Shown one piece after another: positions 1 to 7,802 of a DNA stretch of 34,822 nt. Position 1 is the first letter of the stretch. Each line of letters opens with the position of its first letter. The translations under genes and the position numbers were made by a program. This DNA is from an uncultured SAR116 cluster alpha proteobacterium (GTDB taxonomy: Bacteria > Pseudomonadota > Alphaproteobacteria > Puniceispirillales > Marisalimonadaceae). The DNA is taken from contig CACOVB010000007.1 in assembly GCA_902630555.1 (NCBI GenBank), positions 1-34,822 on the forward strand, read 5' to 3'. The notes beneath the pieces were generated by a model that ran no database searches, had not been told where the DNA came from, and saw only the letters and a program-made list of their open reading frames with translations.

Positions 1-300
1 GAATATAGAGGTGGTGATGGTCAAATAATTGAAATTAAGTCATCTTTAGAAAAAGATTTGGAAATTTTGGCAGCTTATGACCGAATAAAGTTTCCTCCGA
101 GGGGAAGAAAAGGAGGAGAAAATGGAAAAGCTGGATCTATTAAAATAAAAAATGGTAGAAATTTAAAAGGAAAAGGTACTCAACTTATAAATGCTGGTGA
201 AATTTTGGTAGTTGAAACACCAGGTGGTGGTGGATATGGACCTTATAAAAACAGGTCAAAAAAATTATCAATTTTAGACAAAGAAAATGAACTAAGCTAA
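1..300 (+). CDS. hyuB: Hydantoinase B / oxoprolinase family protein, C-terminal fragment (5' truncated by window edge)
   Basis: The reading frame is open from the first base, so this is the last 99 codons of a gene that starts upstream; HyuB proteins are usually about 550-600 aa. The visible part contains EYRGGDGQ, RGRKGGENGKAG and a glycine-rich tail (ETPGGGGYG), all typical of the C-terminus of HyuB/5-oxoprolinase B subunits. With a HyuA partner, these proteins open hydantoin-type rings with ATP hydrolysis. Allantoin is a 5-ureidohydantoin and the next three genes make allantoin from urate, so a role in allantoin or a related ureide is plausible; this is inference. The stop codon overlaps the convergent puuD stop by 3 nt (CTAA). 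An internal TTG at 58 is not a likely start because homologous sequence continues upstream of it. Confidence 0.85.
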   Translation, partial: EYRGGDGQIIEIKSSLEKDLEILAAYDRIKFPPRGRKGGENGKAGSIKIKNGRNLKGKGTQLINAGEILVVETPGGGGYGPYKNRSKKLSILDKENELS

Positions 301-1517
301 TTAAAGTTTTTTACAAACTTGTACAAGTCATTTAAAGTTTTACGTTCTAAATTTTCTAAATTAGTTAAGTTCCCTGGTGGCATTGCGTATGACATTACTG
401 CTTGAGAGTAAACTCCTTCAATGTTTTTTATTAAATCATTGACCGTTTCAAGATTAACTAGTTTTGGAGAGTGTTGCATATTTTCCCATAGTGGTTCTTT
501 TGCATGACACATTGCACATTTAGAAACAATTATTTCTTCTGATGCTAATATAAGATCTTTTGGAATTTGCTCTATGATTACATCTGCTCTTTCATCATTA
601 TTTGTCAGGTTAGGCTTACCTATTTCAGATAAATAAACTGCAAATAGAATTATCATTAATACAGGAACCCAAAGCAAGTAAGGAGGTTTTTTTCCAGAAT
701 GTTTTATATTGAAAAATTGTCTAATCAATGCACCAGTAATAATTATTAATGAAATTATTATCCATGAATAATCAGTAGCGTATATTGTTGGGTAGTGATT
801 GCTAATCATTATAAATATCACAGGGAGAGTTAAATAATTGTTATGTAAAGATCTTTGTTTCGCAGTTATACCGTGAATAGAATCAGGTTTTTTATTTTCG
901 AGTAAACTCTTAACTACTTTCTTTTGTCCAGGAATTATAATCATTAAAACATTAGCTACCATTATAGTTCCTAACATCGAACCAATCTGCATGTAAGCTC
1001 CTCGATGTGAAAAAACTTGAAAATATAACCAACTAAAAAATGTGAATACTAGAAGTATAAAGATAGAGAGCATTATATTATTTTTATTTACTGTTTTTTT
1101 ACAAATATAATTGTATAAAACCCATCCTAAAATAATTCCTATTAATGAAAGTGATACTGCTTCAAAATTTGAAAGATCAATTTTTTCAATTTCGATCATA
1201 TAAAGATCTGCACTGATATAATAAACTAGTATTAAGAGTAAAAAGCCAGAAATCCAGGTAGCGTATGCTTCCCATTTGAACCATGTTAATTGAGATGGAA
1301 GTTTATCTGGAGCTACAAGATATTTTACTATTTGGTAAAAGCCTCCGCCATGAACTTGCCAAGCTTCACCATGAGCTTCTTTGGGAATATCTTTTCTCTT
1401 TAGTAAACTTAAATCTAAAGCAATAAAATAAAAACTTGACCCAATCCATGCTATTCCAGCAATCACATGTAACCACCTAACTAAAAACTCAGTCCATTCA
1501 AGTAAAATATAAGACAC
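297..1517 (-). CDS. puuD: Membrane-bound urate hydroxylase/oxidase with C-terminal cytochrome c domain
   Basis: This protein (about 406 aa) oxidises urate to 5-hydroxyisourate at the inner membrane. The N-terminal two thirds is a multi-helix membrane domain of the PuuD (DUF989) type, with the early WLHVIAGIAWIGSSFYF helix and HRGAYMQIGSMLGTIM. The last third is a soluble cytochrome c domain with one haem motif, CAMCH, and a later Met in SYAMPPGN as candidate sixth ligand. The frame stays open to a TTG at 1547, which would overlap the upstream hydroxyisourate hydrolase by 29 nt. I prefer the GTG at 1515-1517, because GAGG lies 8 nt before it and it begins 1 nt after the upstream stop. It sits directly downstream of the next enzyme of the pathway, in one operon. 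Electrons probably pass through the haem to the respiratory chain (family knowledge). Confidence 0.93.
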   Translation of the reverse strand: MSYILLEWTEFLVRWLHVIAGIAWIGSSFYFIALDLSLLKRKDIPKEAHGEAWQVHGGGFYQIVKYLVAPDKLPSQLTWFKWEAYATWISGFLLLILVYYISADLYMIEIEKIDLSNFEAVSLSLIGIILGWVLYNYICKKTVNKNNIMLSIFILLVFTFFSWLYFQVFSHRGAYMQIGSMLGTIMVANVLMIIIPGQKKVVKSLLENKKPDSIHGITAKQRSLHNNYLTLPVIFIMISNHYPTIYATDYSWIIISLIIITGALIRQFFNIKHSGKKPPYLLWVPVLMIILFAVYLSEIGKPNLTNNDERADVIIEQIPKDLILASEEIIVSKCAMCHAKEPLWENMQHSPKLVNLETVNDLIKNIEGVYSQAVMSYAMPPGNLTNLENLERKTLNDLYKFVKNFN

Positions 1518-1518
1518 T

Positions 1519-1869
1519 TTAGCTTCCTCTATAAGTGCTATAGCCAAATGGAGAAACTAACAAAGGAATATGATAATGACTTTGATCGTTAATTGAAAAA
1601 TCGATACTAATTTTGTCGTAGAAAGAATAATCAGAATTTACAATTTCATTTTTTAAAAAATAATCTTTTACATGAAATACAAGTTGGTAATTTCCAAAAT
1701 TAAAATTTTCATCAGAAAGTAAAGGTTTGTCGACACGACCATCTTTATTTGTAGTACATTCTAAAATTTTATTTTTAACTTCATTGTTTAAAAAAAATAA
1801 TTCTATTAGAATATCATGTGCAGGTTTGCCAATGCTTGTATCCAATACATGTGTAGTTAACCCAGCCAT
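1519..1869 (-). CDS. uraH: 5-hydroxyisourate hydrolase (HIUase, transthyretin-like)
   Basis: The 116 aa product hydrolyses 5-hydroxyisourate to OHCU, the second step from urate to allantoin. Both family signatures are present: the N-terminal THVLDTSIGKPA with the catalytic His, and the C-terminal HIPLLVSPFGYSTYRGS, ending in the YRGS tetrapeptide that separates HIUases from animal transthyretin. The central Arg of the active site fits GRVD. Length is normal and there is no peroxisomal or export signal, so it should be cytoplasmic. It is the first gene of a two-gene minus-strand operon with puuD, 1 nt before the preferred puuD GTG. Its ATG is 33 nt from the divergent OHCU decarboxylase start, so both are likely driven from this short shared region. 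Confidence 0.96.
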   Translation of the reverse strand: MAGLTTHVLDTSIGKPAHDILIELFFLNNEVKNKILECTTNKDGRVDKPLLSDENFNFGNYQLVFHVKDYFLKNEIVNSDYSFYDKISIDFSINDQSHYHIPLLVSPFGYSTYRGS

Positions 1870-1902
1870 AAATTTTTATATCATATATGTTGAGGCAAAG
1901 AA

Positions 1903-2424
1903 ATGGAAAATGAAATTATCAATTTTGAAAATAAAAATTTTAAAAAATCAAAATTTGTATCTTTATTTGAATCGATATATGAGCATTCTGATTGGGTAAT
2001 TAAAAGCGTTATTGAGGATAAATCTAATATTCCAAATACTTTAAATGAAATCAGATCAGCTATGAGACAAGTAGTAAATAAAAGCTCAGATAATTTAAAA
2101 CTAAAGTTATTAAGAGCTCACCCTGAACTTGGAATTAAAAAAAGTCAATTATCTAATCTTACAGTATCATCTCAAGAAGAACAAAAATCTGCTGGTTTAG
2201 ATCAGTGTTCAGAGGAAGAATATGAGGAAATTAAGTTACTTAATAAATTATACAAAGAAAAATTTGAGTTTCCATTTATAATAGCAGTTAAAGGACTAAA
2301 TAGACTAGATATAATTAAATCAATGAAAAAAAGAGTTAATAATAATTATGAGGAAGAATTTTTAACTGCAATTAATGAAGTTCATAAGATTGCTAAAATT
2401 AGATTGGATGCTCTAGAGCTTTAG
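1903..2424 (+). CDS. uraD: OHCU decarboxylase (2-oxo-4-hydroxy-4-carboxy-5-ureidoimidazoline decarboxylase)
   Basis: The 173 aa protein decarboxylates OHCU to (S)-allantoin, the last of the three uricase-pathway steps encoded here. Diagnostic motifs are AHPELG with the catalytic His at about residue 73, SSQEEQKSAGL at about 89-99, and FPFIIAVKG at about 123-131. Length matches the single-domain bacterial family. GAGG lies about 7 nt before the ATG at 1903. An in-frame open reading frame does not extend upstream in a sensible way. It is divergent from the HIUase/puuD pair with only 33 nt between starts, and its 3' end overlaps the convergent molybdoenzyme by 12 nt. Together with its neighbours it completes urate to allantoin. 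Confidence 0.94.
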   Translation: MENEIINFENKNFKKSKFVSLFESIYEHSDWVIKSVIEDKSNIPNTLNEIRSAMRQVVNKSSDNLKLKLLRAHPELGIKKSQLSNLTVSSQEEQKSAGLDQCSEEEYEEIKLLNKLYKEKFEFPFIIAVKGLNRLDIIKSMKKRVNNNYEEEFLTAINEVHKIAKIRLDALEL

Positions 2425-4752
2425 TTTTATTAATTTTGGTGCATCAAATATTGTAATAGAAGGCAAATCTTTTTCCCATTTATGTATTTCAACTAGAGTA
2501 GAATGAGCCGACGGACCCTGACTTAAAGATGAGCAACCAATATCATCAGTCAGAACATTAGGGTTGCCATGAATGCAAAATGTGTCATCATCAGCTGAAG
2601 GATTATACCAAGCACCAACTGGAAGAAATACAATTCCTTCCATTACATCATCAGAAATTTTTATACCTGCCAGGCATGAACCTCTATCATTACAAACTTT
2701 AACAATATCGTCATTTTTTAAATTTCTTACTTTTGCGTCATTTGGATTTATTAAAAGTGGTTCTCTTCCATGGATTTTAGATTTTTTACTATGTTTACCG
2801 TTATCAAGTTGACTATGTAGTCTATTTTCAGGTTGGCCTGAAATTAGATGTAATGGATATTTTTTTGTTATATTTGAACCTAACCACTCCTTTGGTTCTA
2901 ACCATTTAGGATGACCAGGGCAATCAGAGTAGTTAAAACTATCTACATCATCTGAAAAAATTTCAATTTTTTTAGACCGATTTGATAAAGGAAATTTTTC
3001 AGGCTTTTTTACAAAATCTTCCATTAATATCTGTTCATGTGTAGGTTTTAAAACTTCAAAGAATCCTCCATTCCAAAATTCATCAAAATCAGGAAGGTAA
3101 AAATTATTTTCTTTTGCACTTTCCTTTGCCTCGTCCCACAAAGTCTTGAGCCATTCTTCTTCATTTTTATTTTCTGTAAATTGCTCTTTAAAACCTAGTT
3201 TTTCTGAAATTAAAGAAAAAATTTCATGATCACTTTTTGAATTTCCTATAGGATCTATTACTTTATGCATTGGTGATACGGTTTGCTCCCAATGTCTAAA
3301 GCCAATATCATTTCTCTCAAGTGATGTGGTTGTTGGTAAAATTATATCACAATGTCTAGCTAGACTATTCCACCATATCTCGTTTGTAATAATTGTATCA
3401 GGTTTAAATGTGGCCTTTCTTAATTTTGATAAATTCATCTGATGATGAAATGGATTACCTCCGGCCCAATAAACTAATTTAATATCTGGATATTGAAATG
3501 TTTGTCCATTAAAAGAAAAACTTTTACCTGGGTTAAGTAACATATCAGAATATCTTGCTACAGGAATGAAATTTTGTATCTGGTTTTTAAATTGATCTAA
3601 TGCAGGCCATTTAAAATTCTTTACTGGGTTTCCAATTCCATTCTCTGCACTATATCCTAAACCAAAACCACCGCCAGATTCTCCAATTTGTCCTATCATT
3701 GATGCTAAAACAACTATCATCCAATGTGGTTGTTCTCCATATTGTTGTCTTTGAAGAGACCATGAACCAGAAACAAGAACTTTTTTATTTTGGATTATGT
3801 CAATAACTTTGTAAAAAACTGTTTTATCAAGTCCTGTTATTTTGTGTGCCCATTCTGGATCTTTTTTCACTCCATCATTATTACCAAGAAGATAATCTTT
3901 AAATTTATCATACCCATGGCAACGTGTTTTTAAAAACTCTCGATTGCATAGATTTTTACTTTCTAATAAATAAGCAAGACCAAGCATAAAAGCTGTATCA
4001 GTACCTGGTCTGATCTTTAACCATTCGGCATTAACTAATTTATCGGCTTCAAAATTTGTTGGACTTATATTAAAAAATTTTACATTTCTTTTTTTACATT
4101 TTTCTAAAAAAGTTTTTGTAGTATGAAAGCCAACGCCACCTGAAGTTACTTGAGAGTTTTTTAATGGCAAACTTCCAAACATCAAAATCACATCTGTATT
4201 TTTTGAAATACTATTCCAATCAGTATGTTGATCTAAAAATTTTCTATAAGACATTCCTATTACATGGGGAATTATTGTTTCACTTGCTGCATAAGAATAT
4301 GTGGTAACTGATTTAACGTAACCACCAAAACAATTAAAAAAACGGTGTAACTGACTTTGAGCATGATGAAATCTTCCCGCAGATGCCCAACCATAGGATC
4401 CTGCAAAAATAGATTTATTAGTAAAACTTGTTTTAACTCTGTTTAATTCTTTTGAAACTATATCTATAGCCTCTGCCCATGAAATCTCAATAAATTCATC
4501 TTTTCCTCTTTTTTCTCTAGCTCTATCAGAGGCTATATTATTATTTTCACTTTCATTTAAATAATCATGGTACCAACCAGCTCTAACACAAGGATTTTGA
4601 ATTCTTAATCTATCATTTACTGCATCAATCATTCCCTCTGAAATAAGAGATGGGTTTTCATCTTTTTCATAAGGATCAAGGGATATAAGTTTTTTATTTT
4701 TTACTTTAGGGTAATAACTTCCCCAATGAGCACTTGTTGTTTTAATTTTCAT
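2413..4752 (-). CDS. Molybdopterin oxidoreductase, DMSO/TMAO/biotin-sulfoxide reductase family (BisC-like)
   Basis: The 779 aa protein is a large molybdenum bis-MGD enzyme. YGWASAGRFHHAQSQLHRF (about residues 120-138) and TYSYAASETIIPHVIG are the signature of the DMSO/TMAO/biotin-sulfoxide reductase group; Ser153 in TYSYAA is the expected molybdenum ligand. Late motifs include SGQPENRLHSQLD and the MoCo-binding tail around NDRGSC and PVGAWYNP. There is no N-terminal Cys motif for an Fe-S cluster and no twin-arginine signal, which fits a cytoplasmic BisC-type enzyme of about 780 aa. Its ATG shares one base with the stop of the upstream FAD/Fe-S dehydrogenase (TAATG), so the two are translationally coupled and may be partners. 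The substrate is unknown: S-oxide or N-oxide reduction is the family role, and a link to purine catabolism is only positional. It is not a xanthine-dehydrogenase-type enzyme. Confidence 0.88.
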   Translation of the reverse strand: MKIKTTSAHWGSYYPKVKNKKLISLDPYEKDENPSLISEGMIDAVNDRLRIQNPCVRAGWYHDYLNESENNNIASDRAREKRGKDEFIEISWAEAIDIVSKELNRVKTSFTNKSIFAGSYGWASAGRFHHAQSQLHRFFNCFGGYVKSVTTYSYAASETIIPHVIGMSYRKFLDQHTDWNSISKNTDVILMFGSLPLKNSQVTSGGVGFHTTKTFLEKCKKRNVKFFNISPTNFEADKLVNAEWLKIRPGTDTAFMLGLAYLLESKNLCNREFLKTRCHGYDKFKDYLLGNNDGVKKDPEWAHKITGLDKTVFYKVIDIIQNKKVLVSGSWSLQRQQYGEQPHWMIVVLASMIGQIGESGGGFGLGYSAENGIGNPVKNFKWPALDQFKNQIQNFIPVARYSDMLLNPGKSFSFNGQTFQYPDIKLVYWAGGNPFHHQMNLSKLRKATFKPDTIITNEIWWNSLARHCDIILPTTTSLERNDIGFRHWEQTVSPMHKVIDPIGNSKSDHEIFSLISEKLGFKEQFTENKNEEEWLKTLWDEAKESAKENNFYLPDFDEFWNGGFFEVLKPTHEQILMEDFVKKPEKFPLSNRSKKIEIFSDDVDSFNYSDCPGHPKWLEPKEWLGSNITKKYPLHLISGQPENRLHSQLDNGKHSKKSKIHGREPLLINPNDAKVRNLKNDDIVKVCNDRGSCLAGIKISDDVMEGIVFLPVGAWYNPSADDDTFCIHGNPNVLTDDIGCSSLSQGPSAHSTLVEIHKWEKDLPSITIFDAPKLIKLKL

Positions 4753-7712
4753 TATTTATTAATTTTCTCTATAATTAATGGTTCTAAAAAATTTGCTATA
4801 TGAACAGCTTTTATTTCAGATTGGTCTTTGATTTGAGCTCGGCAGGAAGTGCCGTCAGCTATAACAGTTGGATTTTTATACTTTAAAATAGAGGGAATAA
4901 GTTTAGCCATTGCCATTTTTATTGATACTTCATACGTCTCTTTATTGTACCCAAATGCACCAGCCATTCCACAACAGCTTGTTTCTATATTTTCTAGCTG
5001 AATTTTTGGAATTTTTTTCAAAATATTTACAATAGGGGTTACAACATCAAAGGCTTTTTGGTGACAATGTCCATGAAGTAAAACTTTATCATTGTATGGC
5101 TTAAAATTAAAGTTGGATATTTTTTTAGATAGGAGTTCTTCAAATGTAAAACTATTTTTTGAAAGTAAAAGCGCTTCTTTACTTTTTATTAAAGAGGGTA
5201 ACTCGTCTCTGAAAGATAAAATGCAAGATGGCTCTAATCCAACAACTGGAATACCTTTTTTTAAAAAAGGCAAAAATGTTTTTAAAATATTTTCGTATTC
5301 ATTTTTTGTTTTTTCTATTAATCCATAAGTTAGAAAGGTTCTACCACAACATAAATTTTTATTATTAATTTTTGGAAGAAATGGACTGAAACCCAATTTC
5401 TTTAGAACCCTTATTGCAGCTCTTATATTTTCAGGTTCATGGAACCTATTAAAACTATCTGGAAAAACAATTACAGGATTTGTAATGTTTTTATCAAGTT
5501 CTGAGGCTAATTCATTATCTTTAAAATAATTCATTTTAGTTAAAGGAATATCTCTTTTTGCTGAAATATTTAAGAAAGTTTCATTAATAAAATTTAAAAT
5601 TTTTAACTTCTGTAAAATTTTTAATATTGGATAAAAATAACTTAGGTATTTACTGTATTTTGGTAAGTATGCTACCAATTTTTGTGATAAAGAAAGGCCA
5701 TATTTTTCATGACGTAATCTTTCTATTTCAATTTTCATTTTTGAAATATCAACACTCGTAGGACATTCTTTCTTACATGCTTTGCATGAAACACAAAGTT
5801 TCATCGTTTCAAACATTTCTTTTGAAGTAAGTGCATCATTTTTAAACTGGCCAGTTAAGGCTAATCTAAGAGTATTTGCTCTTCCACGTGGTGAATCTTT
5901 TTCATCTTTGGTTATTCTGTACGAAGGACACATAACCCCATTTTCTAATTTACGGCATGATCCATTATTATTACACATTTCAATAGCGCCTTGAAAACCA
6001 TCGGATTTTCCTGGCCATGAAGACCAATCCATAACCGTTTTTATATCCAAGGCTGAGTAAGCAGGAGAATATCGAAATAAATTTCTATCATCCATTTTTG
6101 GTGCATCTATGATTTTTTCTGGATTAAAAATTCTATTAGGGTCAAATAAATCTTTAGCCTGTCTAAAAATATTATTAACTTTTTTATCAAACATTTTTTC
6201 AATGAATTCAGATCTAACAATCCCATCTCCATGCTCACCTGAAAAAGAACCTCCAAATTTCTTAACTAAGGCACAAGCTTCTTCTGCAATCATTCTCATT
6301 TTTTTAACATCTTCATTAATTTTCATATTTAAAACAGGACGGACGTGTAAACATCCTACTGAAGCGTGAGCGTACCAAGTGCCGTGCACATTGTATTTTT
6401 TAAAAATTTTCGTTAAACCATCAGTGTATTCAGCTAGATTCTCAAGATTTACAGCACAATCTTCTACAAAAGAAACGGGTTTACCTTCACTTTTCATGGA
6501 CATCATTATATTCAATCCAGATTTTCTCATTTCTGTAAGGCGAAATTGATCTTTGTCATTTAGTATTTTTACAACTCCTCCGGTTTTAGCTTTACTATCC
6601 CAACTAAAACCAAGGTCTTGCATCATTTTTTCTAATTCATTTAATTTATCTAAGTTTTTAGTTTGATTTTTATCTGCAAACTCAACAACGAGTAATGATG
6701 CCGGATTGCCCACGACAATATCTTTAACAGTTTGTTTGAAAATTTGAATATCATTGGCCAATTTTAACATTGTGTCATCTATTAATTCTACTGAAACTGG
6801 TTTCAATTTTACAATATGCTGAGCAGCGTCCATTGACTCATAAAATGACGGAAAATGACAAACTCCCATTACTTTTTTACTAGGTAATTCTGATAATTTA
6901 AGTTTAATTTTTGTGAAGTATCCCAGCGTCCCTTCAGATCCAACTAGAAAATGAGATAGGTTTATACCATCACCTTTTTTCCCATTTGGTCTGTAGGACA
7001 TTGCATCTGGCAAAAGAGCATCTACATTATATCCTGCTACTCTTCGTAATACTTTTGGGAAATCATTTAATATTACATTTTTATTTTTCTTTACCTGTTC
7101 ATACAATTTAAAAATGTTATTGTTAAAAACATTTAAATTAGAATTATTTTTTAGTTCATCAATATCTATATCACCAAAACAATATTCTTTTCCGTCATTT
7201 AATATTGCTTCAATTGACAATACATTATCTCTCATCATTCCGTATTTAAGAGATCTTCCACCACAGCTATTATTTCCAGCCATTCCTCCAATGGTAGCTC
7301 TACTAGATGTTGATACATCTACTGGAAACCAAAGACCAAAGGGTTTTAAAAATTTGTTAAGTTCATCTAAAACAATTCCTGGTTCGACAGTACAAGTTTT
7401 ATTTTTTTCATCAAAATCAATAATCTTATTAAAATATTTTGAATTATCAATTACAAGTGAACGATTAACTGTTTGACCACATTGTGAAGTACCCCCTCCA
7501 CGTGGAAGAATTGAAATATTATTATTAAGACAAAAATTAACTGCTTTAATTACATCATCTTTAGATTTAGGAATAAATACAGCTAAGGGTTGAATTTGAT
7601 AAATTGATGCATCTGTTGAATACCTTCCTTTTGAAAATTCGTCATCATAAAATTCTCCATTGGTAATGGTTTTTAATTCAGAAAGAGGAATTGGTGCGAA
7701 ATCTTTTGGCAT
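4752..7712 (-). CDS. Fused FAD-binding 2-hydroxyacid dehydrogenase and Fe-S oxidoreductase (YdiJ / GlcD-GlcF-like)
   Basis: The 986 aa protein combines a GlcD-type flavoprotein with a GlcF-type Fe-S domain, as in the E. coli D-2-hydroxyglutarate dehydrogenase YdiJ (about 1018 aa). The FAD-binding PCMH part has PRGGGTSQCGQTVN, GGMAGNNSCGGRSLKYG and LVGSEGTLGYFTKIKL. SGEHGDGIVRSEF near residue 489 belongs to the C-terminal flavin oxidase domain. Cysteines follow in CNNNGSCR...MCPSYR (about 576-600) and CVSCKACKKECP (about 639-650). CCG-type repeats follow in CCGRTF (about 785) and CCGMAGAFGY (about 911), with HGHCHQKA between them. It should oxidise a D-2-hydroxyacid (2-hydroxyglutarate, lactate or glycolate) and feed electrons to quinone or to the molybdoenzyme. 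It is the first gene of its pair and divergent from the aminotransferase, across an AT-rich promoter region of 90 nt. Confidence 0.9.
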   Translation of the reverse strand: MPKDFAPIPLSELKTITNGEFYDDEFSKGRYSTDASIYQIQPLAVFIPKSKDDVIKAVNFCLNNNISILPRGGGTSQCGQTVNRSLVIDNSKYFNKIIDFDEKNKTCTVEPGIVLDELNKFLKPFGLWFPVDVSTSSRATIGGMAGNNSCGGRSLKYGMMRDNVLSIEAILNDGKEYCFGDIDIDELKNNSNLNVFNNNIFKLYEQVKKNKNVILNDFPKVLRRVAGYNVDALLPDAMSYRPNGKKGDGINLSHFLVGSEGTLGYFTKIKLKLSELPSKKVMGVCHFPSFYESMDAAQHIVKLKPVSVELIDDTMLKLANDIQIFKQTVKDIVVGNPASLLVVEFADKNQTKNLDKLNELEKMMQDLGFSWDSKAKTGGVVKILNDKDQFRLTEMRKSGLNIMMSMKSEGKPVSFVEDCAVNLENLAEYTDGLTKIFKKYNVHGTWYAHASVGCLHVRPVLNMKINEDVKKMRMIAEEACALVKKFGGSFSGEHGDGIVRSEFIEKMFDKKVNNIFRQAKDLFDPNRIFNPEKIIDAPKMDDRNLFRYSPAYSALDIKTVMDWSSWPGKSDGFQGAIEMCNNNGSCRKLENGVMCPSYRITKDEKDSPRGRANTLRLALTGQFKNDALTSKEMFETMKLCVSCKACKKECPTSVDISKMKIEIERLRHEKYGLSLSQKLVAYLPKYSKYLSYFYPILKILQKLKILNFINETFLNISAKRDIPLTKMNYFKDNELASELDKNITNPVIVFPDSFNRFHEPENIRAAIRVLKKLGFSPFLPKINNKNLCCGRTFLTYGLIEKTKNEYENILKTFLPFLKKGIPVVGLEPSCILSFRDELPSLIKSKEALLLSKNSFTFEELLSKKISNFNFKPYNDKVLLHGHCHQKAFDVVTPIVNILKKIPKIQLENIETSCCGMAGAFGYNKETYEVSIKMAMAKLIPSILKYKNPTVIADGTSCRAQIKDQSEIKAVHIANFLEPLIIEKINK

Positions 7713-7748
7713 TTAAAATCTTAAGTTTTAAAAAAGGTGTTATTTGTA

Positions 7749-7777
7749 TTTAATACATATATATATATTCTTATAAT
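7749..7777 (+). promoter_or_regulatory. Candidate sigma-70-type promoter for the aminotransferase/malonyl-CoA decarboxylase operon
   Basis: In the 90-nt gap between two divergent genes there is a perfect TATAAT at 7772-7777. A weak -35-like TTTAAT lies at 7749-7754, 17 nt upstream. The predicted start of transcription would be near 7784, giving a leader of about 20 nt that contains AAGGA at 7792-7796, 6 nt before the ATG. The surrounding sequence is so AT-rich that -10-like hexamers occur by chance, hence the modest confidence. Confidence 0.35.
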
Positions 7778-7802
7778 ATTAAAGATTTAACAAGGATTAA
7801 TA

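Noticed and set aside
58..300. A separate 80-codon gene starting at TTG 58
   Set aside because: The frame is open from base 1, and the upstream residues (EYRGGDGQ) are conserved HyuB sequence, so this is the tail of a longer gene.
2413..4752. Xanthine dehydrogenase, suggested by the urate context
   Set aside because: Motifs are of the DMSO-reductase family with a Ser ligand; the XdhB-type molybdenum domain, 2Fe-2S domains and FAD domain are absent.
5092..7476. Several plus-strand open frames of 60-120 codons opposite the FAD/Fe-S gene
   Set aside because: They lie fully antisense to a well-supported gene, lack ribosome-binding sites and resemble no family; they are shadows.
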